From Streptomyces sp. SID13031 (GTDB lineage: Bacteria; Actinomycetota; Actinomycetes; Propionibacteriales; Kribbellaceae): a DNA stretch of 64,000 bases. The notes under the pieces were generated by a model, which was given only the letters and a program-made list of their open reading frames with translations, was not told the DNA's origin and did not search any database. Within the stretch, counting starts at the first letter, position 1. Each line of letters begins with the position of its first letter. Both the position numbers and the translations under genes were made by a program. This document shows, piece after piece, positions 1 to 6,748 of the stretch. The stretch covers positions 62,001 through 126,000 of the forward strand of contig NZ_JAAGLV010000013.1 of the NCBI RefSeq assembly GCF_010548305.1. The letters run 5' to 3'.

Positions 1-149
1 CGGAGAAGGAGTGGCCGGACTTTATCGAAGGCTGGCGGGAGCTGGGTGCCACCCATCTGTGCGTGAATACGATGAACATGGGTCTGGCCAAACCCGAGGA
101 CCATGCCGTCGTACTGCGTGACGTCCTGCCGCTGCTGCAGGACAGCTAA
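1..149 (+). CDS. C-terminal end of an LLM-class (luciferase-like, F420-dependent type) oxidoreductase, partial
   Basis: The reading frame is open from base 3 to a TAA at 147-149 and gives the last 48 residues of a protein. The stretch GWRELGATHLCVNTM followed by a helix ending LRDVLPLLQDS resembles the C-terminal strand and helix of luciferase-like monooxygenases that use F420 or FMN. That assignment is inference from a short tail; the cofactor and substrate cannot be seen. The ribosome binding site of the next gene (AAGGAG, 148-153) overlaps the stop codon, so the two genes are probably co-transcribed. The gene continues to the left of the window. Confidence 0.55.
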   Translation, partial: EKEWPDFIEGWRELGATHLCVNTMNMGLAKPEDHAVVLRDVLPLLQDS

Positions 150-159
150 GGAGCTACTT

Positions 160-1728
160 GTGTCTGTCGAGGTCACCGGACCGAAGAACGAGCGGTCCGA
201 CGAGATCCTGAGCGAACGCGCTCTGGAGCTCATCGGGCTGCTGCACCGGGAGCTGAACCCGCGCCGGCTGGAGTTGCTGGAGCGGCGGCGGGTGCGGGTG
301 GCGGAGATCGCGGCCGGTGGCTCGCTCGGGTTCCTCGAGGAGACGAAGGCCGTCCGTGAGGACCCCTCGTGGCGGGTGGCTGATCCCGCGCCCGGACTGG
401 TCGACCGGCGGGTGGAGATCACCGGGCCGACCGACCGGAAGATGACGATCAACGCGCTCAACTCCGGTGCGAAGGTCTGGCTGGCCGATCAGGAGGACGC
501 GAACACGCCGACCTGGGAGAACGTCGTCGGCGGGCAGCTCAACCTGCTCGACGCGGTCACCCGGAAGATCGACTTCAGCTCCTCTAGCAAGTCGTACGCG
601 CTGAAGCCGGACGAGGAGCTGGCCACGATCGTGGTCCGGCCGCGCGGCTGGCATCTGCCGGAGAAGCACCTGCTGGTCGACGGTGAGCGTACGTCGGGGT
701 CTTTGGTCGACTTCGCGTTGTACCTGGTGGCCTGTGGACAACTGCAGCTCGATCGCGGCCAGGGACCGTACTTCTACCTGCCGAAGATGGAGTCGCACCT
801 CGAGGCGCGACTGTGGAACGACGCGTTCGTACTCGCGCAGGACTTCCTCGGGCTGCCGCGCGGCACGATCCGGGCGACGGTGCTGATCGAGACTTACCCC
901 GCGGCCTTCGAGATGGAGGAGATCCTCTACGAGCTGCGCGAGCACTCGGCCGGGCTGAACGCGGGTCGCTGGGACTTCATGTTCAGCGTGATCAAGACGT
1001 ACCGGACCCGCGGCGCCGACTTCCAGCTGCCCGACCGGAACTCGGTGACGATGACGGTGCCGTTCATGCGCGCCTACACCGAGCTGCTCGTCAGCACGTG
1101 CCACCAGCGCGGGGCGCACGCGATCGGCGGGATGGCGGCCTTCATCCCGAGCAAGGACCCGGCGGTCAACGAGCAGGCGTTCGCGAAGGTCGAGGCGGAC
1201 AAGACCCGCGAGGCCGGCGACGGGTTCGACGGTTCCTGGGTCGCGCACCCCGGCATGGTCGAGACCTGCAAGGCCGTCTTCAGCTCGGTCCTCGGTGACC
1301 GCTCCAACCAGCTCGACGTACTGCGCTCAGACGTGCACGTCACGGCCGAGCAACTCCTGGACGTCGCCTCCACCCCGGGCGCGGTGACCGAGGCCGGTCT
1401 GCGCAACAACATCAGCGTCGCGGTCCAGTACCTCGCCGCCTGGCTCGAAGGCACCGGCGCCGTCGGCATCTTCAACCTGATGGAGGACGCCGCCACCGCC
1501 GAGATCTCCCGCTCCCAGATCTGGCAGTGGCGCCACAACGGCGTCGTCCTCGACACCGGCGCGACGATCACCACCGACCTGGTCACCACCCTGGCCGACG
1601 AGGAGATCGCCAAGCTGGACGGCGACCCGGCCGCCTATGCGACCGCCCGCGAGACCTTCCTCGCGGTGGCCCTCGCCGACGAGTACATCGACTTCCTGAC
1701 CCTCCCGGCGTACGAGCGCTTCGCTTGA
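160..1728 (+). CDS. aceB: Malate synthase A
   Basis: This cytoplasmic glyoxylate-cycle enzyme condenses glyoxylate with acetyl-CoA to give malate. The product of 522 residues has the normal length of the A isoform. The family signature is present near residue 260 as REHSAGLNAGRWDFMF, and the C-terminal part carries MEDAATAEISRSQIWQW near residue 440, which contains the region of the catalytic aspartate. GTG at 160 is preferred because AAGGAG lies 6 nt upstream. An upstream ATG at 103 would overlap the previous gene and add a cysteine-rich stretch without homology. No isocitrate lyase gene is in view. A long perfect hairpin follows the stop codon. Confidence 0.95.
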   Translation: MSVEVTGPKNERSDEILSERALELIGLLHRELNPRRLELLERRRVRVAEIAAGGSLGFLEETKAVREDPSWRVADPAPGLVDRRVEITGPTDRKMTINALNSGAKVWLADQEDANTPTWENVVGGQLNLLDAVTRKIDFSSSSKSYALKPDEELATIVVRPRGWHLPEKHLLVDGERTSGSLVDFALYLVACGQLQLDRGQGPYFYLPKMESHLEARLWNDAFVLAQDFLGLPRGTIRATVLIETYPAAFEMEEILYELREHSAGLNAGRWDFMFSVIKTYRTRGADFQLPDRNSVTMTVPFMRAYTELLVSTCHQRGAHAIGGMAAFIPSKDPAVNEQAFAKVEADKTREAGDGFDGSWVAHPGMVETCKAVFSSVLGDRSNQLDVLRSDVHVTAEQLLDVASTPGAVTEAGLRNNISVAVQYLAAWLEGTGAVGIFNLMEDAATAEISRSQIWQWRHNGVVLDTGATITTDLVTTLADEEIAKLDGDPAAYATARETFLAVALADEYIDFLTLPAYERFA

Positions 1729-1729
1729 T

Positions 1730-1784
1730 CGCTTACGTCCGAAGAACTGTTGTTGACGTCCCTCCGCTTCTTCGGACGTAAGCG
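1730..1784. terminator. Bidirectional terminator hairpin
   Basis: The arms 1730-1746 and 1768-1784 are a perfect 17-bp inverted repeat (CGCTTACGTCCGAAGAA) with a 21-nt loop. It lies exactly between the convergent ends of malate synthase and the DsbA-like gene, so it can stop transcription from both sides. Confidence 0.8.
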
Positions 1785-1788
1785 TTAG

Positions 1789-2433
1789 TCAGCAGCCGCC
1801 GTTCACGTCGCAGGTGCCGCCGAAGGGGACTAGTTGCTGAGCTTGGGTGTCGAGGATTGCTTTGCGTAGCTGGACGGGGCTCGGTACGCCCTCGATGCGG
1901 GTGTCGCCGATCAGGATGGTCGGGACGGTCTGAATCTGGTGGGCCTGCGCCTCTCGGAGGGCGTCCTGGTGCTTGTCACGGTAGGTGCGGTCGTCCAGGG
2001 CCGTGCGGAAGGCGGCGCCGTCCAGGCCGATCTCCTCGGCCAGGGCCTGCAGGACGTCGGGCTGTCCGAGGTCCTGGTCCTCCTGGAAGAAGGCGCGGAA
2101 CATGCGGTGCGTGTACTCGGTGCCCAGGCCATGCTCGGCGGCGAACTGGTAGCCCTCGAAGGCGAGGTGGGTGTACGGCTGCGGGGAGACGGTCGGCAAG
2201 GTGATGTCCACACCGACGCGGCGGGCCAGCGGGTAGACGGCCCGGGCCCAGATGGCGGGCAGGTACTCGTCCTCGGGACGCAGCGTGGGAGTGGGATGGG
2301 CCCGCAACTCGAACGGCTTCCACTCGATGTCGACCTTCAGATCCTTCGTCGCCTCCTCGAGCGGGCCTTCGGCGAGCATGCAGAAGGGGCAGACATAGTC
2401 GGAGAAGATCGTGATCTTGACCCGCTCTGTCAT
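1789..2433 (-). CDS. DsbA/FrnE-family thioredoxin-fold oxidoreductase
   Basis: The 214-residue protein begins with a thioredoxin-like strand and a CPFC redox motif (Cys15 and Cys18). The length and the long helical insertion fit the DsbA/FrnE branch. No signal peptide is visible, so it should act in the cytoplasm on thiols or disulfides. Related proteins in biosynthetic loci have been called isomerases or oxidoreductases; the substrate here is unknown. The ATG overlaps the stop codon of the deaminase-like gene upstream (ATGA), so the two are translationally coupled. It is the last gene of a four-gene leftward operon that begins with the SMR exporter at 3726. Confidence 0.8.
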   Translation of the reverse strand: MTERVKITIFSDYVCPFCMLAEGPLEEATKDLKVDIEWKPFELRAHPTPTLRPEDEYLPAIWARAVYPLARRVGVDITLPTVSPQPYTHLAFEGYQFAAEHGLGTEYTHRMFRAFFQEDQDLGQPDVLQALAEEIGLDGAAFRTALDDRTYRDKHQDALREAQAHQIQTVPTILIGDTRIEGVPSPVQLRKAILDTQAQQLVPFGGTCDVNGGC

Positions 2434-2915
2434 CGCTTTCCGCCTCTCAGGCCGGTCTTGAACTCCTCGAACGGCACCTCGTGTCCCTCGATCGGGGCGT
2501 GCGTCACCTTGATCGGCCAGGTGGTCGGGTCGTCGGCGAAGATGGAGTACGACCTGCCGTAGTCGAAGCCGTAGGCGCCGGCGGTCGTGCGGTCGGCGGC
2601 GTACACGATGTGCTCGATGCTGAAGTAGAGCGCGGCCATGTAGCACAGGGCGCAGGGCTCACCGGAGGCGATCAGGGTGGCTCCCGCGACGCCGATCCGG
2701 CCGGCCTTCTTCGCTGCGGCGCGCAGCGCGACGACTTCGGCGTGCGCGGTGGGGTCGTCGTCCTCGAGAACCCGGTTGAAACCGGTGCCCAGAACCTGGC
2801 CGTCGCGGACGACGATGCCGGAGAAGGGGATACCGCCTTCGGCGACGTGACTGCGGCTGATCCGGACGGCTTCCTCCAGATGGGGAGTCAGCTGGTCGAG
2901 GAGGTCAGTTGGCAT
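2430..2915 (-). CDS. Nucleoside/cytidine-deaminase-superfamily protein
   Basis: The 161-residue protein has the zinc site of the cytidine deaminase fold: His58 and Glu60 in HAE, then Cys88 and Cys91 in PCALC. Its length and spacing resemble guanine deaminase-like and nucleoside deaminase proteins of about 155-165 residues. The true substrate is uncertain and could be a small amidine or guanidine-like compound, given the neighbouring exporters; that is inference. It overlaps the preceding SMR gene by 11 nt and the following DsbA-like gene by 4 nt, so it sits firmly inside one operon. Confidence 0.82.
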   Translation of the reverse strand: MPTDLLDQLTPHLEEAVRISRSHVAEGGIPFSGIVVRDGQVLGTGFNRVLEDDDPTAHAEVVALRAAAKKAGRIGVAGATLIASGEPCALCYMAALYFSIEHIVYAADRTTAGAYGFDYGRSYSIFADDPTTWPIKVTHAPIEGHEVPFEEFKTGLRGGKR

Positions 2916-3360
2916 GACGGAGTTCAGCCTCGACTTCCTGCGCCTGCTCTGCGGCTGCCTCGGCGGGGGACTCGGCGGGTGACTCGGCAAGTGACTTGGC
3001 CGATGACTTGGCGTCCAGCCGGTCGGCGAGCTTGAGCCAGATGACGCCGGCGATGATGAGAACGAGCCACAGGGACTGGACGAGAGTGAGGCGCTCGTCG
3101 AAGAAGACGGGGCCCAGTGCCGCAGCTCCGGCCGCCCCGATTCCTGCCCAGACCGCATAACCGATGCTGACCTCGATGGTGCGCAGTGCGGCGCTCAGCG
3201 CCCACAGGGTCAGCAGGAAGAAGACAACGGCGACCAGCGACCAGGTCAAACGGGTGAAGCCGTGGCTTCCGCCGACCGAGAGCGCGTAGCCGATTTCGAA
3301 ACCGCCGGCCAGCAGGAGCATGAGCCAGGAGCGGGCCGCGGAGGGGGTGGTCGAGGACAT
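2905..3360 (-). CDS. SMR-family small multidrug/cation exporter, long subunit
   Basis: Four transmembrane helices occupy the first 110 or so residues, and Glu22 matches the conserved proton- and cation-binding glutamate of EmrE-like proteins. After the last helix there is an unusual hydrophilic tail of about 35 residues rich in Ala, Glu and Ser, which makes the protein 151 residues long instead of the usual 105-110. Paired SMR genes of unequal length often form heterodimers, as in EbrAB and YkkCD, and the shorter partner is directly upstream. The Ala/Glu tail is encoded by partly repeated codons. AAGGAA precedes the ATG. Confidence 0.88.
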   Translation of the reverse strand: MSSTTPSAARSWLMLLLAGGFEIGYALSVGGSHGFTRLTWSLVAVVFFLLTLWALSAALRTIEVSIGYAVWAGIGAAGAAALGPVFFDERLTLVQSLWLVLIIAGVIWLKLADRLDAKSSAKSLAESPAESPAEAAAEQAQEVEAELRHAN

Positions 3361-3405
3361 CTGGGGGATTCCTTTCGAGAGGTTCGGGCGTGGGGCAGGC
3401 AGGTT

Positions 3406-3726
3406 CTAGGCAGCGCCGCTGAGCTGGAGGCCGACGACCCCGGCGATGATCGCCGCGATGCCCAGCCCCTTACGCCAGCTGAGGCGCTGGCCGAACAGCA
3501 GGGCGCCGAGCAACGTGATGCCGATGCCGGAGACCGAGGTCCACAGGGCGTAGCCGACGCCGACGTTGAAGGTCAGCAGAGCGCGGCTGAGGAAGTAGGT
3601 GCCGAAGGCGCCGCTGACCAGCGTCACGATCGTCCACTTGCGGTTGGTGAAGCCTTCGGCCTTGCCGGCCGCGATCGCGACGACGATCTCGAAGACGACG
3701 GCGACGCCGAGGTAGAGCCACTGCAT
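3406..3726 (-). CDS. SMR-family small multidrug/cation exporter, short subunit
   Basis: This 106-residue membrane protein has four helices and a conserved Glu13 in the first helix, the site that binds protons and cationic substrates in this family. It is the first gene of the leftward operon (SMR-SMR-deaminase-DsbA). AAAGGAC lies just upstream of the ATG. A perfect 14-bp palindrome, TGCATGTACATGCA, lies 20-34 bases upstream of the start, in the place expected for a repressor site. The divergent MarR gene is the obvious regulator. Export of a small cationic or amphipathic product of the rightward operon is a reasonable inference. Confidence 0.9.
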   Translation of the reverse strand: MQWLYLGVAVVFEIVVAIAAGKAEGFTNRKWTIVTLVSGAFGTYFLSRALLTFNVGVGYALWTSVSGIGITLLGALLFGQRLSWRKGLGIAAIIAGVVGLQLSGAA

Positions 3727-3745
3727 GAGGGTGTCCTTTCGAAGA

Positions 3746-3761
3746 ATGCATGTACATGCAA
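3746..3761. promoter_or_regulatory. Probable MarR operator in front of the SMR operon
   Basis: The sequence contains the perfect palindrome TGCATGTACATGCA (3747-3760). Read leftward it is TTGCATGTACATGCAT, which matches 13 of 16 positions of the second site at 3814-3829. Its first ten bases, ATGCATGTAC, recur unchanged at 4451-4460 in front of the adenylation gene. Confidence 0.65.
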
Positions 3762-3813
3762 GGAACGCGACTGAGCATACGTCAGGGATGTGATCGAGGG
3801 GAACCCCGGGCGG

Positions 3814-3829
3814 TTGCATGAGCATGTAT
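3814..3829. promoter_or_regulatory. Probable MarR operator in front of the MarR gene
   Basis: TTGCATGAGCATGTAT fits the consensus TTGCATGNNCATGNAT shared with the site at 3746-3761. It lies 35 bases upstream of the MarR start codon, so autoregulation is likely. The match is seen in the sequence; binding is inferred. Confidence 0.55.
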
Positions 3830-3863
3830 TCTGATCAAGCATCAATCGAGGAAGGCCGCAGTC

Positions 3864-4313
3864 ATGACAGCTTCGCCGCTAGCACCCCAGCGCACGTCCG
3901 ACCGCAGCGCATGGGACCGCGTCCTGATGCTGCACGCGCGCGTGGAGCGCGAACTGACCCTGGCCCTGCACGGCCAGCACGGGATCGCCTTGTCGGAGTA
4001 CCGCTCCCTGGAGCACCTCGTCAACTCCGAGAGCAGTGAGCTGCGGATGCAGGAGCTGGCCGACAAGGTAGGCCTGGGGCAATCGTCGATCACCCGCCTG
4101 GTAGGGCGGTTGGAGTCGGCCGGTTTCGCCTACAAGGACCTGTGCCCGTCGGACAAGCGTGGTGTCTACGCGGTCATCACGGACAAGGGTCGTGAGCGCT
4201 ATCAGCTGGCCCGCGCGACCTATGCGGAGGTCCTCTCGTCCGCGTTGAACGTCTTCGCTGCCGACCCGGAGCTGGGCTCCACGGTCCACGCGCTACGCAC
4301 CCCCCAGGACTGA
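3864..4313 (+). CDS. MarR-family transcriptional regulator
   Basis: The 149-residue protein has the MarR arrangement: an N-terminal dimerisation helix, a winged helix-turn-helix around residues 45-105 (LADKVGLGQSSITRLVGRLE is the recognition region) and the wing DKRGVYAVITDKG. GAGGAAGG precedes the ATG. It is transcribed away from the SMR operon and toward the adenylation operon, and related palindromes lie before all three units. MarR proteins are usually repressors released by a small aromatic, cationic or oxidising ligand; here the ligand could be a pathway product or the exported compound. A strong terminator directly after the gene separates it from the biosynthetic operon. Confidence 0.92.
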   Translation: MTASPLAPQRTSDRSAWDRVLMLHARVERELTLALHGQHGIALSEYRSLEHLVNSESSELRMQELADKVGLGQSSITRLVGRLESAGFAYKDLCPSDKRGVYAVITDKGRERYQLARATYAEVLSSALNVFAADPELGSTVHALRTPQD

Positions 4314-4354
4314 CTCCCGGCGCCCCGCGCCGGCCCTCGTCGAGCACTCCTCAG

Positions 4355-4390
4355 AACCCCCGCTGCGCCGCTGGCGCACGGGGGTTTTTT
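4355..4390 (+). terminator. Rho-independent terminator after the MarR gene
   Basis: A GC-rich stem (AACCCCCG...CGGGGGTT, with an inner TGCGCC/GGCGCA pair) is followed by TTTTTT. It ends the MarR transcript, so the next operon needs its own promoter. Confidence 0.85.
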
Positions 4391-4444
4391 GTTGCGCGGA
4401 CAAGCGTCATGATCCTGCTCACAGCTACTTCGCCAAGTAGATGT

Positions 4445-4475
4445 TTGACCATGCATGTACCTCGCGGGATACCTT
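4445..4475 (+). promoter_or_regulatory. Promoter and MarR half-site before the adenylation operon
   Basis: TTGACC at 4445-4450 is a good -35 hexamer. Possible -10 elements lie at 4468-4475 (GATACC or TACCTT). The decamer ATGCATGTAC at 4451-4460 is identical to part of the palindrome in front of the SMR operon and sits between the two hexamers, where a bound repressor would block RNA polymerase. An ATG at 4441 in this stretch is therefore unlikely to be a real start. Confidence 0.55.
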
Positions 4476-4515
4476 CGCGTCCAGAAACGTCCCTACTACT
4501 GCGAGGAATTCCGCC

Positions 4516-5985
4516 GTGCCATCGCCCTGCCTGGCCGAAGCCGTCGCCGTTCACGGCCACCTACGACCTCAAGAAACCGCCCTGGTCCTCAACGACCGCG
4601 CCGTCACCTACGGCGAACTCAGCGATCTCACCCAGGCCTTTCGTCACAGCCTGATCGAGTTGCGCCTTCCGGCCGGAAGCACGGTCTGTGTCCCCGCGCA
4701 CAAGACACCGGAGACCATCGCTCTGCTCCTCGCCGTGTTCCACGAGGGCCTCGTCGCGCTGGCTCCCGCACCCGACCTGGGCGCGGCCGCGCTGGCACGC
4801 CTGTCGCAGCAAGCGCGTGCCACCCATGTCCTCACCGTGTCCGCGATCGACGCCCTGACGGCGGACCCGGTGCACACCGACGAGCAGCAGGCAGCGGGAT
4901 TCGCGTCAGCGGATCCGGGGCGCTCGTGCCTCCTCCTCACCACCTCCGGCTCCACCGGCACCCCGAAGATCGTGCCCATCGCGGTGGCCGGCTTCGAGGC
5001 CTTCGCCGCCTGGGCCACGCAGGAGTTCGCGCTCACTTCCGATGCTGTCGCGCTCTCCTATGCCCCCCTCAACTTCGACCTCGCGCTGCTCGACATCTGG
5101 TCCCTCCTGCGGTTGGGGGCGCAGGTCGTCCTGGTGGATCAGGGCCGGGCCACGGACGGACCGTACGTCCAGGCGCTGGTCGCGAAGCACGACGTCACCT
5201 TCATCCAGGGGGTGCCGATGCTGTACCGCCTGCTGGTCGAAGCCGGCTCGGCCTTCCCTGGGGTACGTCAGGTGATCTTCACCGGGGACAGCGTGCCGGA
5301 CTCGCTGCTGGCACCGGTGAGTGCGGCGTTCCCGCAGGCCCGGTTCCACAACGTTTTCGGCTGCACGGAGACCAACGACTCGTTCATCCACGAGGTCGAC
5401 CCAGGCGCCCTGACCGGCAGGATGCCGATCGGCCGGCCCATCGTCGGCACCGACGCACTCATCAGCGACCCGGACGGCGCGATCGTGCAGTCCGCCGGAA
5501 CCGGGGAGCTCCTGGTGGCCACCCCGTTCCAGACCGATGGCTATCTCGACACCGCGCGGAACTCCGAGACGTTCACGGTCATCGACGGCCGCACCTTCTA
5601 CCGCACCGGCGACCTGGTCACCCGCGACGAGTCCGGCTTGTACAGCCTGCAGGGCCGCGCGGACTGGCAGGTGAAGGTCCGGGGGGTGCGCACCAATCTG
5701 CAGGAAGTGGAGCGGGTGATCGCCGATCATCCGGACGTGGTCGAGGCGGTCGTCGTCTCGCTGCCCGACGAACAGGCCGGAGTCCGGCTGCACGCCCACG
5801 TCAGCCGGCGCCCCAGCAGCGCCCTGACCGGTCTGCGGCTGCGAACGCATGCAGGCAAGCACCTGCCGCGACATGCCATTCCCACCTCCGTGCAGATCAC
5901 CGACAAACCGCTGCCCCGTACCTCCACCGGCAAGCCCGACCGAAACCTGATCAAGAGCAACCGCCTGAAGGAGATCCACCCGTGA
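4516..5985 (+). CDS. Free-standing adenylation enzyme (NRPS-type A domain)
   Basis: The 489-residue protein is an ANL-superfamily ligase that should activate an amino acid as its adenylate and load it on the carrier protein encoded next. Core motifs are in order: TSGSTGTPK near residue 142, NFDLALLDIW, FGCTETN, YRTGDLV near 363, GRADWQVKVRGVR and TSTGKPDRN near 470. Aspartate in NFD corresponds to Asp235 of GrsA, the residue that holds the amino group of an amino acid. A by-eye code is roughly D-L-L-Q-F-G-V-D. The DLL beginning recalls proline-loading enzymes such as PltF, and the last Asp could favour a basic side chain; both are tentative. GTG 4516 is chosen because GAGGAA lies 8 nt upstream. 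Confidence 0.88.
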   Translation: MPSPCLAEAVAVHGHLRPQETALVLNDRAVTYGELSDLTQAFRHSLIELRLPAGSTVCVPAHKTPETIALLLAVFHEGLVALAPAPDLGAAALARLSQQARATHVLTVSAIDALTADPVHTDEQQAAGFASADPGRSCLLLTTSGSTGTPKIVPIAVAGFEAFAAWATQEFALTSDAVALSYAPLNFDLALLDIWSLLRLGAQVVLVDQGRATDGPYVQALVAKHDVTFIQGVPMLYRLLVEAGSAFPGVRQVIFTGDSVPDSLLAPVSAAFPQARFHNVFGCTETNDSFIHEVDPGALTGRMPIGRPIVGTDALISDPDGAIVQSAGTGELLVATPFQTDGYLDTARNSETFTVIDGRTFYRTGDLVTRDESGLYSLQGRADWQVKVRGVRTNLQEVERVIADHPDVVEAVVVSLPDEQAGVRLHAHVSRRPSSALTGLRLRTHAGKHLPRHAIPTSVQITDKPLPRTSTGKPDRNLIKSNRLKEIHP

Positions 5986-6248
5986 ACAGCACAGACGTCG
6001 CCAGCGAGATCCGTGCCTATGTCGTGGCGCAGTTTCTGGCCGGCGAGGACACCTCCGACCTGACCGGTGACTACGGCCTGATCGAGTCGGGCGTGATCGA
6101 CAGCCTCGGGCTGATCCGGCTCATCTCGCACCTCACCGAGACCTACGCGGTCTCCTTCGACGACATCGAACTCGGCCCGGACAACTTCCGCAGCCTCGAC
6201 GCGATCGCCGACCTGATCACCACCCATTCCACGGCCGGCGTGGCCTGA
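5982..6248 (+). CDS. Free-standing acyl/peptidyl carrier protein
   Basis: This 88-residue protein has the carrier-protein fold and the phosphopantetheine attachment motif around Ser41 (GVIDSLGL). The GTG start overlaps the stop of the adenylation gene (GTGA), so the two are made together and almost certainly work together. The size matches the type II carrier proteins that hold amino acids during oxidation, such as PltL in pyrrole formation. A phosphopantetheinyl transferase gene is not in the window and must be supplied from elsewhere. Confidence 0.92.
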   Translation: MNSTDVASEIRAYVVAQFLAGEDTSDLTGDYGLIESGVIDSLGLIRLISHLTETYAVSFDDIELGPDNFRSLDAIADLITTHSTAGVA

Positions 6249-6282
6249 GCAACTCCCTACCAACAACAAGGAGAAGAAAGAA

Positions 6283-6657
6283 ATGATCGTGCGCAGCATC
6301 GACACCCTCGCCCCTGTCGAGTGGGGCAACGGCCTCAGCTACCGCGTACTGACCCAGGCCGACGGCATGGGCTTTGCCGTCTGCGACACCCTCGTCCGGC
6401 GCGGCACCACGAGCGCCCTGCAGTACCGCGAACACCTCGAGGCCTGCTACTGCGTGGGCGGCTCGGGCGAGGTGGTGGAGAAGGACGGCACCCGCCACAA
6501 GATCGTGGAGGGGACCATCTACGCGCTCAACGAGCACGACCCGCATTATCTGGTCGCCTCCGAGGACGAGGACCTGCACCTGATCTCCGTGTTCAACCCG
6601 CCGATCAACGGCGACGAGAAGCACACGCTCTCCGCGGACGGCTTCTCCCAGTACTGA
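6283..6657 (+). CDS. Ectoine-synthase-like cupin (EctC homologue)
   Basis: The 124-residue cupin closely follows L-ectoine synthase, which closes N-acetyl-diaminobutyrate into a cyclic amidine. The three metal ligands known in EctC are present with the right spacing: Glu53 (HLEACYCV), Tyr80 (GTIYALNEHD) and His88. The typical ending VFNPPINGDEKH is also there. The partner genes ectA and ectB are not nearby. Instead it lies in an operon with an adenylation enzyme, carrier protein and flavoprotein, so it may cyclise a different, perhaps carrier-derived, amino acid. Free-standing EctC proteins are known to accept other substrates such as glutamine. AAGGAG precedes the ATG. Confidence 0.88.
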   Translation: MIVRSIDTLAPVEWGNGLSYRVLTQADGMGFAVCDTLVRRGTTSALQYREHLEACYCVGGSGEVVEKDGTRHKIVEGTIYALNEHDPHYLVASEDEDLHLISVFNPPINGDEKHTLSADGFSQY

Positions 6658-6672
6658 TGCAGCCCTGATGCG

Positions 6673-6707
6673 GCACGGTGGGGCCGCCACCCGCGGCCCC
6701 ACCGTGC
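6673..6707 (+). promoter_or_regulatory. Intercistronic stem-loop
   Basis: GCACGGTGGGGCCGC (6673-6687) and its perfect complement (6693-6707) form a 15-bp stem with a 5-nt loop in the 91-bp gap between the cyclase and dehydrogenase genes. There is no T-run after it, so it may be a partial terminator or an mRNA-stabilising structure that sets different expression levels along the operon. Confidence 0.6.
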
Positions 6708-6748
6708 CCCAGCGCCCGAACACACCCGCCGCCGAGTGAGGACATCTC

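Noticed and set aside
4455..6248. A 597-codon frame running through the adenylation gene into the carrier protein
   Set aside because: Its first 500 codons are an Arg/Pro-rich shadow of the adenylation gene; only the last 88 codons, from GTG 5982, are real.
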